A stretch of DNA of 64,000 nucleotides from Fistularia commersonii (taxonomy: Eukaryota > Chordata > Actinopteri > Syngnathiformes > Fistulariidae): the NCBI GenBank assembly GCA_037954325.1, contig JBBMNZ010000030.1:2465501-2529500 (forward strand), read 5' to 3'. Shown in pieces: positions 45,721 through 57,628 of the stretch. The position numbers and the translations under genes are program-made. Position 1 is the stretch's first letter. Each line of letters starts with the position of its first letter. The notes beneath the pieces are model-generated. The model searched no databases and was not told the DNA's origin. It was given only the letters and a program-made list of their open reading frames with translations.

Positions 45721-47149
45721 AAGCGAATGAAAAGGCGAAAATGACGTATATAGCTAATATATATAAAAACCATTGGATGAGACCTCAAACATAAGCAGCT
45801 TAAAATGTGAGAAGAGATTTGGAGGTTAAAGTTTTTCTCTACATCAATATGACAGGTACGTATTCTGCATATAATGAGAAGATGATCATGTCATGACATA
45901 AAATCATGACAGAATTATCGGGGTTGAAAGAACCACTCCATGTATTTTTGATGTTTCTGTCAATCCAAAACTCTTGACCTTATTGTATTTTGGATCCATA
46001 TATAACACGTAGGGGGATCCGGGTTTTAAATACTTATAATTGTGGCCATTTTTCATCAAAAATGCCCCTTAATAACACAGTTATTAAAAACACACAGATC
46101 CTCTCTCCGCGTCACACAAAAGGTAAATAACCAAACACGGCATATATTCAGGGATTAAGTCACAGGCCGTACGGCTCAAATTAATCAGTTCTCGGGATGG
46201 ATTTTAATTGCGCCTTTTTAACAACGGGTGGCGGGGAATCACCGCATCAGCCGGTTGAACGCCGCTTACTTTCCCGAGGTCGGCTGCAGATCCGCCACGA
46301 GTGCTAATGAGCCACGCTTTTTCACACGAGGCGCGGTTTCTAACACGCCTTCTCCGTGTTGTTTCCCCTCCACCAGCAGCAGCAGAAGCAGCAGCAGCCG
46401 CCTCCTCTTTTGTGGCCAAGTGTGCTAATTTCATTCTCACGCCCAGAGTCATCTGACTGCGGCGTCTCGTGAAAAGAGGGTTGATGCCGGGACGGATTTT
46501 TGCAACATTTTGCAATGTGACTCCCTAAAAACACCGGCGACTGAACACCGCGAGGGTATTTTTTCTCTATATTGAAAGAACGGCACGCGTCGCGTGGCAT
46601 GACCTTTGCACCGCCGTGTTGAAGGCTGCAGGAGCAAAACCCGCGGGATAAAACACACTTTAGCTATTTTTGTGTGCCGGCATGAGAAAGCCATGGTTTT
46701 TTTTTTGTGATATCTGTGAGTCGAGTCTCTGCTTCTGTTGTCCCCGTCCTCCCAGACACATACAAACCCCCCCCATGTGAAATCCAGTATCAATTAGCAC
46801 CTTGCTGGCACTCGCAGCGAGCTCTCTAACTGTCTCTTAATTGAAGGCTGTTGCTATGGGAACGCCGGTTGCTAATCCGCGAGATGGGCGACGGAGACGA
46901 GATCCCTCCGAGTCCCGAGGAGCGAAGGCGCCAAAAGACGAGAACGGCGTCCGTTTCGAGGACTATCAGGCCGAATCGGGAGGCGGATTGTTCGTCGTCG
47001 TTGACGTACGAAGGCTAGCACGCCGGCAAAGAATTTGCTAGAATTATTTACAGCTGATCTGGTCAGAAAGCAGAACATATTCCATATCCGCATTTCAAAA
47101 TCTTTGTTTTGCATGATGTGAGTGTTGTTTGTGCAATTATGCTAGCATT
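45721..47149. other. Intergenic, no gene seen
   Basis: No supported gene. A CAG/CAGCAG-rich stretch lies at about 46374-46402. Confidence 0.4.
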
Positions 47150-47665
47150 TACCGGGATTTCCGGACGAGCTGCTATAGTTTTCCGCATGCTTCCAACACT
47201 GGGGCTAATTTATTGATTTTTTTCGGGGGCTAACGAGCGTCGCGCCGCCGAAATATTTAGCCTCGTCACATCGGACCGATAAAAAGACCGTGAAATTGTG
47301 CAGATCATCGGGTTGAGCTTAGCAGGAGGCTGATGTGGGATTCGCCACATCCTCTCCTGGATTCCAGTCATCCTTTTCCGGCGGATCTTCATCTCCTGGC
47401 TCCAGACGTCGACACCTCACCTTTCCTCGCGAGTTCCTGAGATTTGACGCCTTCGCGTTTCCGCGCAAGTTCCCGAGACTCGATGCCTCGCCTTTCCTCG
47501 CGAGTTCCCAGTTCCTGTGACTCTTGTGACGTGACTCCCAGAAACAACCCGAAACCAGCACAGCCCTCCGTTGGTCTCCTTCGTCAATAAATCCCTTAAA
47601 ACGTGTACACAGTTTTTAGATGGTGGGGCTAAAATTCAAGTGCGCTCAATTGTCAAAATACGGTA
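47150..47665 (-). repeat. CCGGA-type MITE, copy 4, with internal insertion
   Basis: The left part (ACCGGGATTTCCGGACGAGC, then CTAACGAGCGTCGCGCCG and CATCGGACCGATAAAAAGACC) and right part (GTGCGCTCAATTGTCAAAATACGGTAA) belong to the family. About 280 bases of unrelated sequence, containing CTTTCCTCGCGAGTTCC written twice, separate them. Confidence 0.55.
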
Positions 47666-47814
47666 ATAATTTACAAATACAGTGGACTTTTAGCTTTTGC
47701 GGCCTTGCAATGTCCGATTTTTTTTTTTTGTAATTCAGTTCTCGCGGTTTATTGTTTTGTAGCATTTTTTTTGCAGTTTTTGAACATTCTTTTTGATGAA
47801 ATAGTCATATTATC

Positions 47815-48130
47815 GCCCAGGGGTGTCAAACTCATTTTGGTCCGCAAATTTGATGTCAAGAGGGCCGGACCAGTAAAATTATTACCGAGAAGTAACACTA
47901 AGCCCAAATTTTTCCTTTGTTTTATTGTAAAGGAGGTAAACAGGTAAATTATAAAAATATTTATATGTGATGAACTATTCCTCTAAAAAAATACATGATG
48001 AAGCAATATTAAAAATGAATATTAAAAAAGAATTGATGAAATTACACACTAAAAATATTGACAGAAAATCTTGTCGCTGTGGGAAAATTTGCCACTAGAA
48101 TTTATTAGAAAATTGATTGGTAGGATGTAT
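47815..48130. mobile_element. hAT-like remnant
   Basis: Starts CCAGGGGTGTCAAACTCATT, then AGAGGGCCGGACCAGTAAAA. AT-rich, non-coding, right end not located. Confidence 0.5.
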
Positions 48131-51100
48131 GAGAGGGAGGTTTAATGTTTACAAGACTAATGGTGGATATTCTGGTTCTCAAATCAATCTTTTTAATTTT
48201 GTCCTTTTTTTTGCTATCTTTTTTGTGGTTTTTATGGAAATAAGAAAAGAAAAGATCGTTTCAGCAATGTCACTAGACGTTTTTTCATCAAAAAATCATT
48301 TCGTTTTCAAATTTTGAAGCAAAAAATACATTGCAAAAAGTTACTTTTTCGTTTTTCCTTCCCTTTTTTTTTTTTTTTAAACCCACTGTATAAAACCCCC
48401 AGATGCACGTGAGAAAAAAGCAGGCGGCCATCCAGCCTAAAATAGTTTAAAAAATATAGTAAAATTAAACATTAAATTTTTATAAAAAAAATAAAACACG
48501 AGATCTCCTTTGCTGGCACGTATTCTTGGAGGAGGCATGACTCCTTAATAGACCGCCAATGGGATCCGTCGACGGACGAGGACGGACCTCACCGAGATGA
48601 TGAACTCTGCCGGCGAGGAAGCGCCTGCAAGATTGGGGCGACGATGGGGATCGACGGCAACTCATAAAATCATTTTCAACTGGGAGGGTTTCGGACTCAC
48701 TGATGAAAGCGGGCCTGTTAATGAACCAGTCCCTCGTTGGTCTGTCGTGACTCGTATCTCTCGCGGCGTCTTTCCTGATTCTCCCCTTCCAAGTCGGGCG
48801 CGATAAAGGACGTCCATAGGAGAAAAGCCCCGGTCGCCCGTCCATCTTAATGACAGCGGCTTACAGCTGTGTTGCTGCGTCACAGCTAAATGCCAGCAGT
48901 CCCTGGAGAACGGCTTCCTGGAGCGCGTGACCGTTTCACTCTTTGCGAACCGCGGGAGTCGACCGAACCGAGGAGGCTAATGACCGTCTTTGAGACGCCT
49001 GAAAAGCAGAGGGCGTTAATGTCGACATTTTGAACCGTGAAATCGCCTGGAACATGGCCGGAAAATCTGAATGGTCTTGGAGTGAATGGGCCGGTAGCAA
49101 AGGTGCCGGGAGCAAAACTGCTGCAAAGTAACACAGGAAATATTCTTTTTAAAATAAGAAAGACGGCGTCAGTGCGCACAGTTAGTGTCATTCCTCGCCC
49201 GAAGCCGCCATTGGACAAGGCGAAACCCGTGCACCTCACATTTCAGTCATTATATCCCTTCCACTTCAGCTACATTATTAAAAAGCCATCGGACTTGTCA
49301 GATACATTTTTTTCGTTGATTGCATTCCTGCGTGCAGGGCCGGAGCCGATCCCAGCTGACACGGCGTGAAGAGGCGGGGTTTAACTCGCGGGACCGCATT
49401 CGGAGACGTCAAACCGACGATTCTCTCCTTCACACCCGTTCAGAGTGTCGAGGTAACCCGCGGCGTGTTTTGGGATTGTGGGAAGAAGATGGAGAACATG
49501 AAGAAGCAGAAAAACCCTGCCAACCGTTCAACTTTTTCTCCTATTTAACCATAATTCTATTTTATTAGCTCATGAATTTAACTTTAGCTGCAGCTGCTCA
49601 CACGCTCTCACGTCATTTTGATGTAGTTATATCAACTTCAATTTGAGGATTATAATCATTTGCTTTTTTTTTTTTTTGCACAGATTGTATCCGCACCGGC
49701 TTTTGTATGGCGGATGCCACAGCAGCCCTCGTGTTTAAAAAGAAAATAAGACGCCACGTTGGCGTCAGTCGGTCCAAAATGATTGTGTTCCACTGTAATT
49801 ACCGTCAAGCTGCCTGTGAGTCCGCTGCATCATATGCGCCAGCTGTTCCCTGGCCAAAGGACCTTGTGTGTTCTGAACACAAAGAATGTAGACCCCTATA
49901 TCACTCCTGATGGTCACCATGGCAACAGTGGCAACATCCAGACAGCTCAATGGGGACTGTTAGCAGCAAGCAGTTTCAGCACCGGCAAAGTCTGAGGAAC
50001 AGACAAGCGGAGGGAGGAGCAGAGATGTCTTCGGTCGCGAGCCCCGGGGTGTTATTTGCAAAAAAATGTCACGGTTAATCATTTACTGCATTGCAGTTCA
50101 AGTTGCCACCGGTTGCATTTATCACAAAGATTTTTGGAAACAAATAAACAAACGTGGTTCGCATCTTAAAACCCGGCGTGACCGCGTGCGAGCGTTATGT
50201 TTTTACGTCAGCGGTACGTCGGGGGAAAAGGTTACTCGCATCCCGAGAGGCACCGTCGTGCATTTTTCCCCAGAGGTTTGAATATATTCCAGACAGGAGA
50301 GCTATTTTCTACGATTATTCATAGAGCGCTGGTGGAAGGAGGCCGATTTTACACATGCTGCTCAAACACGTGTGCCTGCATCACACGGACTTTTCTGTGA
50401 AACTCACACTTAATGTCATCTGGAATATGCAAACATTCTGCATTGAATTTTTTTTTTTCATTTCAATTAACACCCTTGCACGTATAGGCGGTGCAAATGC
50501 ATCGCCGGTACGGGAATACGGACGCGTAGCTTTTTGTCTGCATGACCTTACTTTGTCTTTGCTCAGGTTGGTGCTGTTGCCAGGATACTATTTCCTGTGG
50601 CATCACTTTAGCCGGCGAGGTGAGCAGCCGTGAAAGGATCCAGGTAACTGGCCGCTCCGCATCCTGCGGACGGAAGTCCGTACATGACCAGAGAATAACA
50701 TGCAGAAGCATGAACGCCGAGTTCCGGTCCCCCGAGTGAGCCGGCCCATTCATAACAAACAGGAGTCCTGGTTTCATTCTGCCAGGGTTGACGGCGTCCT
50801 CGGAGGTGCGTTCACAAAAAAGGTATTCATCTCGATAAACCGCACATGCACATCCGCTTGGGAATAAACATTTCTACCTTTTGAAGGACGTTACGCCCCG
50901 CAAAGTCCCCGGTAATTATCCAGTCTTGCGGTTGTTACATAAAGTGTGAATATTGGAGGTTCTTTTTTTTTTTTCAGCGATAATACCGCATTCATATTCA
51001 CAGTTTCACATGAAATCTGATTTCCAGCCCCCCCACCCCACTCCCACCCCTCGCTCTTTTTTTTTTTTTTTTTTTTTTCGAAGTGAGAACAGCATTTGAG

Positions 51101-51460
51101 GTCATCCATTTCAAGAGAGGAGAAATATTTTCTATGAATCTTGGATGGAGGTTTAGTCAGCGTGAGAGCATACTGCCACCAAATGATGGAAGACTGTTAC
51201 TGCCACCGTATTGCACTTTTTCCCCCTCGCCGATGAGACCAGGGTCGGGTTCATCCTGGTATTGATCACCTCATCACTCAATCAATCAGATCACTCAAAG
51301 TACGTATAGAAAATCCCTTTCCTACAGTTGTGTTGTCGGCGTCCCGCCACCGCCAGCATGGACGGTGTCGTGTTTAAAATGGGAAACGGCAAAGGTACGG
51401 GTTTAGTAAACGCTGAAGGTGAATTGAAAACTAGAAGGAGTCAATAAGAGAAAAATCAGA
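48131..51460. other. Intergenic, no gene seen
   Basis: No supported gene. A SINE-tail-like string GGAGCCGATCCCAGCTGACA followed by AGAGGCGGGG lies at about 49341-49378. Poly-T runs are at 48366-48379, 49664-49677 and 51057-51078. Confidence 0.4.
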
Positions 51461-51464
51461 GAGA

Positions 51465-51815
51465 GATTCAAGACTTTTGTTGTCATTACACAGAGTGCAA
51501 CGAAATTTAGAGATAGCAGCTCTCAGGCTCGGTGGAATCAAAAACAGACAAAAACAACATTAAAAAAGCAGGACATAGCACAGCAATACAATGATAGCAG
51601 CATCTCTGGGTTATTAGATAAAGACAGTACAAATATGAGACCAAAAATATTTTAAAAAAATATAAATGACTACAAGAAGAATAAATAGATATGTAAGAAA
51701 AAAGTGAAAAGTGAGGGTAAAAAAGGGTTTATTGCACCGTACTGTATATGAGGTTCAAGTGTTCAGGGTTGTGCCAAATTTAGTGCAATGACCACTCTGG
51801 GGTAAAAACACGTTT
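51465..51815 (-). mobile_element. Retroelement 3' tail
   Basis: On the + strand it begins TTCAAGACTTTTGTTGTCAT and CAGAGTGCAACGAAATTT, a common fish non-LTR tail read from its 3' end, and finishes near GACCACTCTGGGGTAAAAAC. Confidence 0.5.
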
Positions 51816-51846
51816 TTCAAAGAAAAATGAAAGTGAAGGATCGGAG

Positions 51847-51934
51847 TTGGGCGCAGTGGCCCAGTGGCTTTTCTGTGCAGGATCTCCGTATCTGCATGGG
51901 GGAACCCCAGGTTCTTCCAACAGTCCAAAAACAT
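51847..51934 (+). mobile_element. SINE-like fragment, left part
   Basis: GGGCGCAGTGGCCCAGTGGC, then GTCCAAAAACATGC, resembles the head and body of common fish SINEs with a tRNA-like head. The SINE continues at 52995 after an RTE insertion. Confidence 0.5.
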
Positions 51935-52994
51935 GCTTGAAGCATGATCTTCTTCTTCTTGCAGGGGTCGCCACAGTGACTCAACCTTCTCCATCCAACC
52001 CTGTTCTCTGTATCCTCCTCTCTCACACAAACTACCTTCACATCCTCTCTCACTACGTCCTTATATCTTCTTTTTGGTCTTCCTCAAGACCTCCTGCCCG
52101 GCAGCTCCAATTCCAGCATCCGTCTACCAATATATTCACTCTCCCTCCTCTGTACATGACCGAACCATCTCAGTCTGGCTTATCTGACCTTCTCTCCAAA
52201 ACATCTAACATGTGCTGTTCCTCTAATAGACTCATTCCTGATCCTCTCCATCCTGGTCACTCCCAAAGAGAACCTCAACATCTTCATCTCTGCAACCTCT
52301 AGTTCTGCCTGCTGTCTTTTGGTCGTTGTAACAGTTTCTAGTCCAAACATCATCGCTGGTCTCACCACTGTCTTGTACACCTTTCCTTTCCTTTTCTGGC
52401 TGATAGTCTTCTATCACACTTTTCTCCACCCTTTCCAACCTGCTTGGACCCGTCTCTTCATCTCTTTTCCACACTCTCCGTTGCTCTGGACTGTTGACCC
52501 TAAGTACCTGAAATCCTCCAGCTTCTTCATCTCCACTCCCTGTAGCCTCACCGTTCCACCCGAGTTCCTCTCATTCACACACATATATTCTGTCTTGCTG
52601 CGACTAACTGTCACTCCTCTCCTTTCCAGAGCATACCTCCACCTCTCTAGATTTTCCTCTACCTGTTTTCTGCTCTCATTACAGATCACAGTGTCATCTG
52701 CAAACATCATGGTCCATGGAGATTCTTGTCTCACTTCATCTGTCAGCCTGTCCATCACCGCTGCAAACAGGAAGGGGCTCAGAGCTGATCCCTGATGGAG
52801 TCCCACCTCCACCTTGAACTTCTCTGTAACCCCTACAGCACATCTCACCCCTGCCTCACAGCGAGCATACATGTCCTGCACCAGTCTAACATACTTCTCT
52901 GCCACTTCAGATGGTTTTTCTAGGTCTACAAAAACACAATGCACCTCCCTCTGGCATTCTCTGTACTTCTCTATTAATGCAGGAAGCACAATAG
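51935..52994 (-). pseudogene. RTE-type LINE reverse transcriptase, 5' truncated
   Basis: The minus-strand frame 52414-52989 encodes the palm and thumb of an RTE-like reverse transcriptase: LHQGSALSPFLFAAVMDRLT, then the catalytic FADDTVI box, then SKTEYMCVNERN and KKLEDFRYLGSTVQ. The amino-terminal endonuclease is absent (5' truncation). A frame change near 52400 moves the reading into MYKTVVRPAMMFGLET and later EDVKVVCVREEDTENRVGW. The 3' end finishes in the GAAGAAGATCATGC tail. It is a dead copy. Confidence 0.85.
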
Positions 52995-53130
52995 AGACTC
53001 TTAATTACCCAGACATGTGAATGAGAAGGTGAAGGGTTATACATCCCTTTATGTGATCACCTGGCAGACGGTGTGAGCCGGGAGAGGCTCCGGCACCCCA
53101 GTGACCTCATCCTGAGTGCAAGATAAGCAA
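52995..53130 (+). mobile_element. SINE-like fragment, right part
   Basis: CAGACATGTGAATGAGAAGG, GGGAGAGGCTCCGGCACCCC and GTGACCTCATCCTGAGTGC correspond to the body and tail of the fish SINE whose head lies at 51847-51934. Confidence 0.5.
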
Positions 53131-54700
53131 TATTTATCATATTTATTATACATATAATAATAAGTCAAAATTGGCAGGTGTGTGCTGCAGACTTTAATAT
53201 GTTTTTGACCATCATTATCCTTCAACTATTCATGATTAGAAAATACCAATATATTTCAGATATTCTTGTTAGAAAATGTCAATATTTTTCAGACATTCTT
53301 TTAAAATGATTCATTTAGCCATCCTTGATTGAAAGCATGGATGTATTGTTGTCACTTTCATTGCACTTGATCTGAAATTAATGGGATTCATAAAATGTAT
53401 TGATGGACAAAACAATCAGACAGTAAAAAAGGATTGACTATGAAAGAAGAAACAGACTGAAAAAAATATGCTTGAATTAAGAAGAGCAAAATCAATTTCT
53501 CTAAATTTGCAAGTAAATGGCGTGTTGATTACTTTTTCATTAACCCCAGCCTCAGTTTATTTCACGCATACCAAGCCTGCTTCCTCCTCCTATAGAGGAA
53601 ACCAAGGCTGCAGAAACATAAAGAAAAGTCCTGAAGCCAAACAAGTTTTTATGTTTCTTTTCAGCCGAGCCTCACAAACCTCATGGTCACAGCTGTACTA
53701 CAACAACTTGACAGGACAATTGGCACGTCACAACAACATCACCACGCCCACACTCGCTCTCTGACTATCTGTTCTTGCAGGTGATGAAAGGGGAGCGATG
53801 GCTGGAGTGAGCTCATTCGACGCTACCGGGGCATTGTCTGGCAGGGAGAGGTCTTCATCGCTGGGACTCCATCATGACTCATCTGTACTAAACACCCACC
53901 AGCTCTCTTAGTGTGCAAAACATCCCTTTGTGCTCCCTGCAGCACTTGAACAATGAGCACCAGGCTTAATCCTTTTGTGTAATGCCTCTACAACACCACA
54001 ATGTCACATTGTTTACAGTCTGGTTACAAAACATACATTCAACTGATTGAATAAACCTGTGCATGCCCTTTACTAGGTGTAAATCAGAATGCATGACAAG
54101 GAAGTGCATGTGTGTTGTGCCTGTCGGGATTTAGTGCGCTTCCTTATCAATATGTAAGAGATTGTGGGTGTGCATGATTTCATGCGTGAATCCTTTAATT
54201 GAAAATACAAAGGGATGATTCATTTGCCATAATTGAATTGAGAAGGTTTGTCCTGAGAGCGTCTCCTGCATTTTAAAGTGTTCTGATAAGGTGCCCCAGA
54301 TGGTAATGGTCTGGGAAAAATTCCACCTCCCAGGACGGACATCCATTGCATTTATTTTTTTTTAATTATACGCATATCATTTTTTCACTGACAGCGGGTC
54401 AAAAAAATAATTTAAATGAATCATTTAAATAATTTAAATTCGACATTAACAATACTATTTTTAATGATATTGTTATCTTAAATTATAAAAATGTAGACAC
54501 AAATGATCTAATAACATACAAAACAGGAGAGGAGATTTACAATGGTTTCAATTATGCAGTGATTTCAGTCAGGTGTATATTGATCCCATCATAGTCGAGT
54601 CTCGAAATGATTTATAGTTGCAGGTCAAAACATTCTTGACTGTGAGGAGAGTCTACGGGTAGTTAGAGCACGAACCATTCGTGTTATCTGGTTAACTAAA
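53131..54700. other. Intergenic, AT-rich, no gene seen
   Basis: CpG-poor unique sequence with no recognisable gene. A 98-codon open frame at 53468-53764 has no known relative. Confidence 0.45.
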
Positions 54701-54759
54701 TCTTAACTAGTACAGTAATGAGACATCCTGAAAACCGGATCTGCACCCAACACTTGCAA

Positions 54760-54921
54760 TACCACTTTTCCCCACACGGTGGCGGTAATGAGTCCCCTGT
54801 TGTTGTGACGTCACCGACATCAAATTTCCGGGTTCTGGAGAACGGACAGATTCAGGCTTGTGGATAAAGTTAAACAGCTTCTTCAAATTGCCCTCCCTGT
54901 CTTTTTGTACATGGTGAAATA
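54760..54921 (+). promoter_or_regulatory. atp5if1: atp5if1 promoter and 5' UTR region
   Basis: A perfect cyclic-AMP response element TGACGTCA lies at 54806-54813, about 110 bases before the start codon, with an ETS-like TTTCCGGGT at about 54824-54832. Such an arrangement fits a housekeeping mitochondrial gene. The transcription start itself is not defined. Confidence 0.5.
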
Positions 54922-56219
54922 ATGTCACGGCTTCTTTTAAGGACAAACATTAGAAGCTGCATCGCTTCCCAAATTAGAATGGCGTCTGACCAGGTAAACT
55001 GACGACTCATATTACCGTTTTGAAAATGGGTTTGCTAACATTTTCCAGTATAAAAGGTGTTTGAGCTAAGCTAATAGCATGGACTGTTTCTCCTTTTCAG
55101 CAAAACAATGAATTTCATGTTCTTTCGACTGTTTTTTTAAATCCCCTAAAGCAAAATGGCCCGCAGACCAATCCAACCCAACTGAAGTTATATTGTACAA
55201 TCCCGACGTGTTAATGTAATCTGAAACGCAAAACAAGGCAGCCGCAGCAGTCAAAGGTCCATCTTTATCATTCAACCCCGAATATCAGTTAAACTAACAG
55301 GAACAGCAGCTAATTCAGGAGAGGCTTTGCAGAGAAAACAGTCGGGGCTTTTGCATGTTCGTTGTTTTGTAAAACTTAACAACTGTAATTACATTTTAAG
55401 TCGATTTAAATCTACTTGCATTTTAAGGCGCAGCTGTCTTATCATGTTTCTGGGGAATGTGAATCAGGATGAGATGAGATGAGAACAATTTTATTAATCC
55501 CGAAGGAAATTGTTGTGCCAGAGTTTCAAGTAAAAAACATAACAGTAATAGATAATAGTAGAAAGGAGGAAGAATAAGAAGTATAATGAAATATGAATTG
55601 TCTTAACTGTTAGCAGTAACTACAAAGATTGAAGATTTCCTGCGGCTGAGGGAAAAGGAATTAAAAAGTCTGATAGCCAGTCTGATAGGATCATCAGGAC
55701 TAAAACATCTTGTGACTTTGTCACAGAGAAAGTGTTTGAAAACCCTATGTTTGTGTGAATGTAATAACATTCTGTGGTTATGTAACACTGAAAAATCCAA
55801 AAAGCTTTATTGACATTGTAAAGTGCAATATAATGAAAGTCGTTATTCTTCTCTGCCCACAACAGCTTGGTGAGTTGGGCAAGGGAGCAGGGAAAGGTGG
55901 AGGTGGAGGAGGCTCAGTGAGGGAGGCAGGAGGTGCATTTGGAAAGCGCCAGGCAGCAGAGGAGGAGCGATACTTCAGGTGAGATGTCTGGGAGCTTGAG
56001 TGAAGAGTGCAAAAGCCCCCCTACAAGAAGAACCCCCCCCTTGACATGAACACCGTCCCTTCCCCTCGCCTTTGCAGGCAGAAGGAGAAGGAGCAGATGG
56101 AAGCCCTTAGGAAGCATCATACAGAGGAGATCGAGCACCACAAAAAGGAGATTGAGCGCCTACAAAGGGAGATTGACCGCCACAAGGGCAAAATCAGGAA
56201 GCTCAAGCATGATGACTGA
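54922..56219 (+). CDS. atp5if1: ATP synthase F1 inhibitory factor 1 (IF1), 3 exons
   Basis: IF1 binds the F1 part of mitochondrial ATP synthase and blocks ATP hydrolysis when the matrix becomes acidic. Exons are 54922-54993, 55866-55978 and 56078-56219, giving 108 residues (human 106). Exon 1 encodes a mitochondrial presequence rich in arginine and hydroxyl residues ([19 protein letters not shown]). Exon 2 encodes a glycine-rich stretch with six glycines in a row and the inhibitory segment [12 protein letters not shown], then EEERYFR. Exon 3 encodes the dimerising coiled coil, with the pH-sensing histidine pairs conserved ([19 protein letters not shown]) and the end KLKHDD. The first intron contains a minus-strand LINE tail. 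The polyadenylation signal is at 56347-56352. Identification is firm; use of an inner methionine (MASDQ) would lose the presequence. Confidence 0.95.
55490..55830 (-). mobile_element. LINE 3' end in atp5if1 intron 1
   Basis: CAATTTTATTAATCCCGAAG and GAAATTGTTGTGCCAGAGTT at the left, TTTCCTGCGGCTGAGGGAAA further on. It is the reverse complement of the family at 43255-43640. Confidence 0.65.
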
Positions 56220-56365
56220 AGCTTGGAAACCCATTGTCGCCTGACATTCTTCAAATCCGACCATGTAATCGTCGTAAAGTGTTAATTACTTATCGAATAT
56301 CAACCTGACACTCCAGATTGGCCGTGTATGACAAAAACAAATTACCAATAAAGGTTTTTTTTCCT
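56220..56365 (+). other. atp5if1: atp5if1 3' UTR
   Basis: Short untranslated region ending shortly after AATAAA at 56347-56352, followed by a T-rich downstream element. Confidence 0.75.
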
Positions 56366-56699
56366 TTCAAATTGTCTGTTTCCATTCACATCTCCCTTTT
56401 ATTCTACATTCTAGATTTCCGGTGAATTTGATTTGAATTCCTTTGCCCAACCTCTACGTGCATGCATGCTAAAAGTGAATATCTGTGAGTATTTAACACG
56501 ACGCAATCCACAGCGTCACTCTCCGTGTCGGTAAGCCGAATAAACATTTGGTTCTATTGTAAAACCCCGGTGTTGTTGTGGCTCTGCAGCATTGAATGCG
56601 GGCTTTCAAAAAAAAAAAAAAATCCGGAAATAATACAGTAATACAAATGCATCTTATCGTGAATTGTGTAAAGAAAACCCGCATCTCCTGTTTCCCAGA

Positions 56700-57624
56700 T
56701 GTTATTGTTGGGGCTGCTTATCCCAATCAGTCTCAAAGCCACATCCGCCCACAACCCCCCCCCCTCTTCCCATCCATCCACTTATCGCGATATTTGCGGA
56801 ACGGCTGCGTTGTTCGGGCCAGTCGACGACGAGACTAGCTGTCTGGAAATTTTGTCTCGTGTGTGTGTGCGGTACACAAACGTATTATTCATAACAATTG
56901 GGTGTTTATTTTCCTGTACGTCTGACGAGTCAATCGCTTTTGCGTTTAAACGGCACCGCAGTTTGCCCGCAATCTGACTGGTAAGTGTCGCGCGCTGTGC
57001 GTTTGCGCCCCGCACGGCGCGCTTGTTTGATTTCTAAAACGAGTCTTTTCTACACTGCGCGGCCTTCGCACCTATAAGCTCGTTAGCCCGCTAGCTTGCT
57101 AGCTGGCTAGCTAACGGACCTCCGTCCGCTCCGACCCCCGCGCGTATGTGCTCGATTCGCGGCGTGTCCGATGTCACCCGAGGCCCCCGTGGCGCCGAGG
57201 ATGTCGCCCACACCCGCCGTGGAAATTATAAATGTACCGTGGTCACGTCGGGAGTTAGCCTCCTGCAAAGGGGGCGGGACGGCGGCTGTCGTTGGCTTGT
57301 TTCTAGAGCCTGGCTTTATGTTACATCGCTAGACGTAAACGCGTCGAACAGGTTGTTTTCAGTCAGTTATATTTATAAACCAACACGGTGCATTGTGGGA
57401 TTTATTTTTTGCTTCTCTATCGGTACATTTTACATTCACGTAAAGGCTATAAAAGATCACGGATCAACTGAAAGTCGTGACCAATATTTGTAAACAATGT
57501 CCTCATGGGGCCGCCTAAGTGTTGTTCTCGGTGAACATTGAGGTAAAGGAATGCCAATAGCTGATGGATAATCGATTGTTTTTTTTTCTCTTACATTCAC
57601 CTGTATGAAATTGAATTTAAACAG
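56700..57624 (+). promoter_or_regulatory. hnrnpr: hnrnpr promoter, untranslated exon and first intron
   Basis: CpG content rises from about 56780. A strong donor (CTGACTG then GTAAGT) at 56981 marks the end of a likely untranslated first exon, and the acceptor TTTAAACAG at 57616-57624 opens the first coding exon. Between them CTAG-rich near-repeats (GCTAGCTTGCTAGC at about 57088-57114) and a CpG-rich stretch extend to about 57200. The start site is inferred. Confidence 0.5.
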
Positions 57625-57628
57625 GAGA

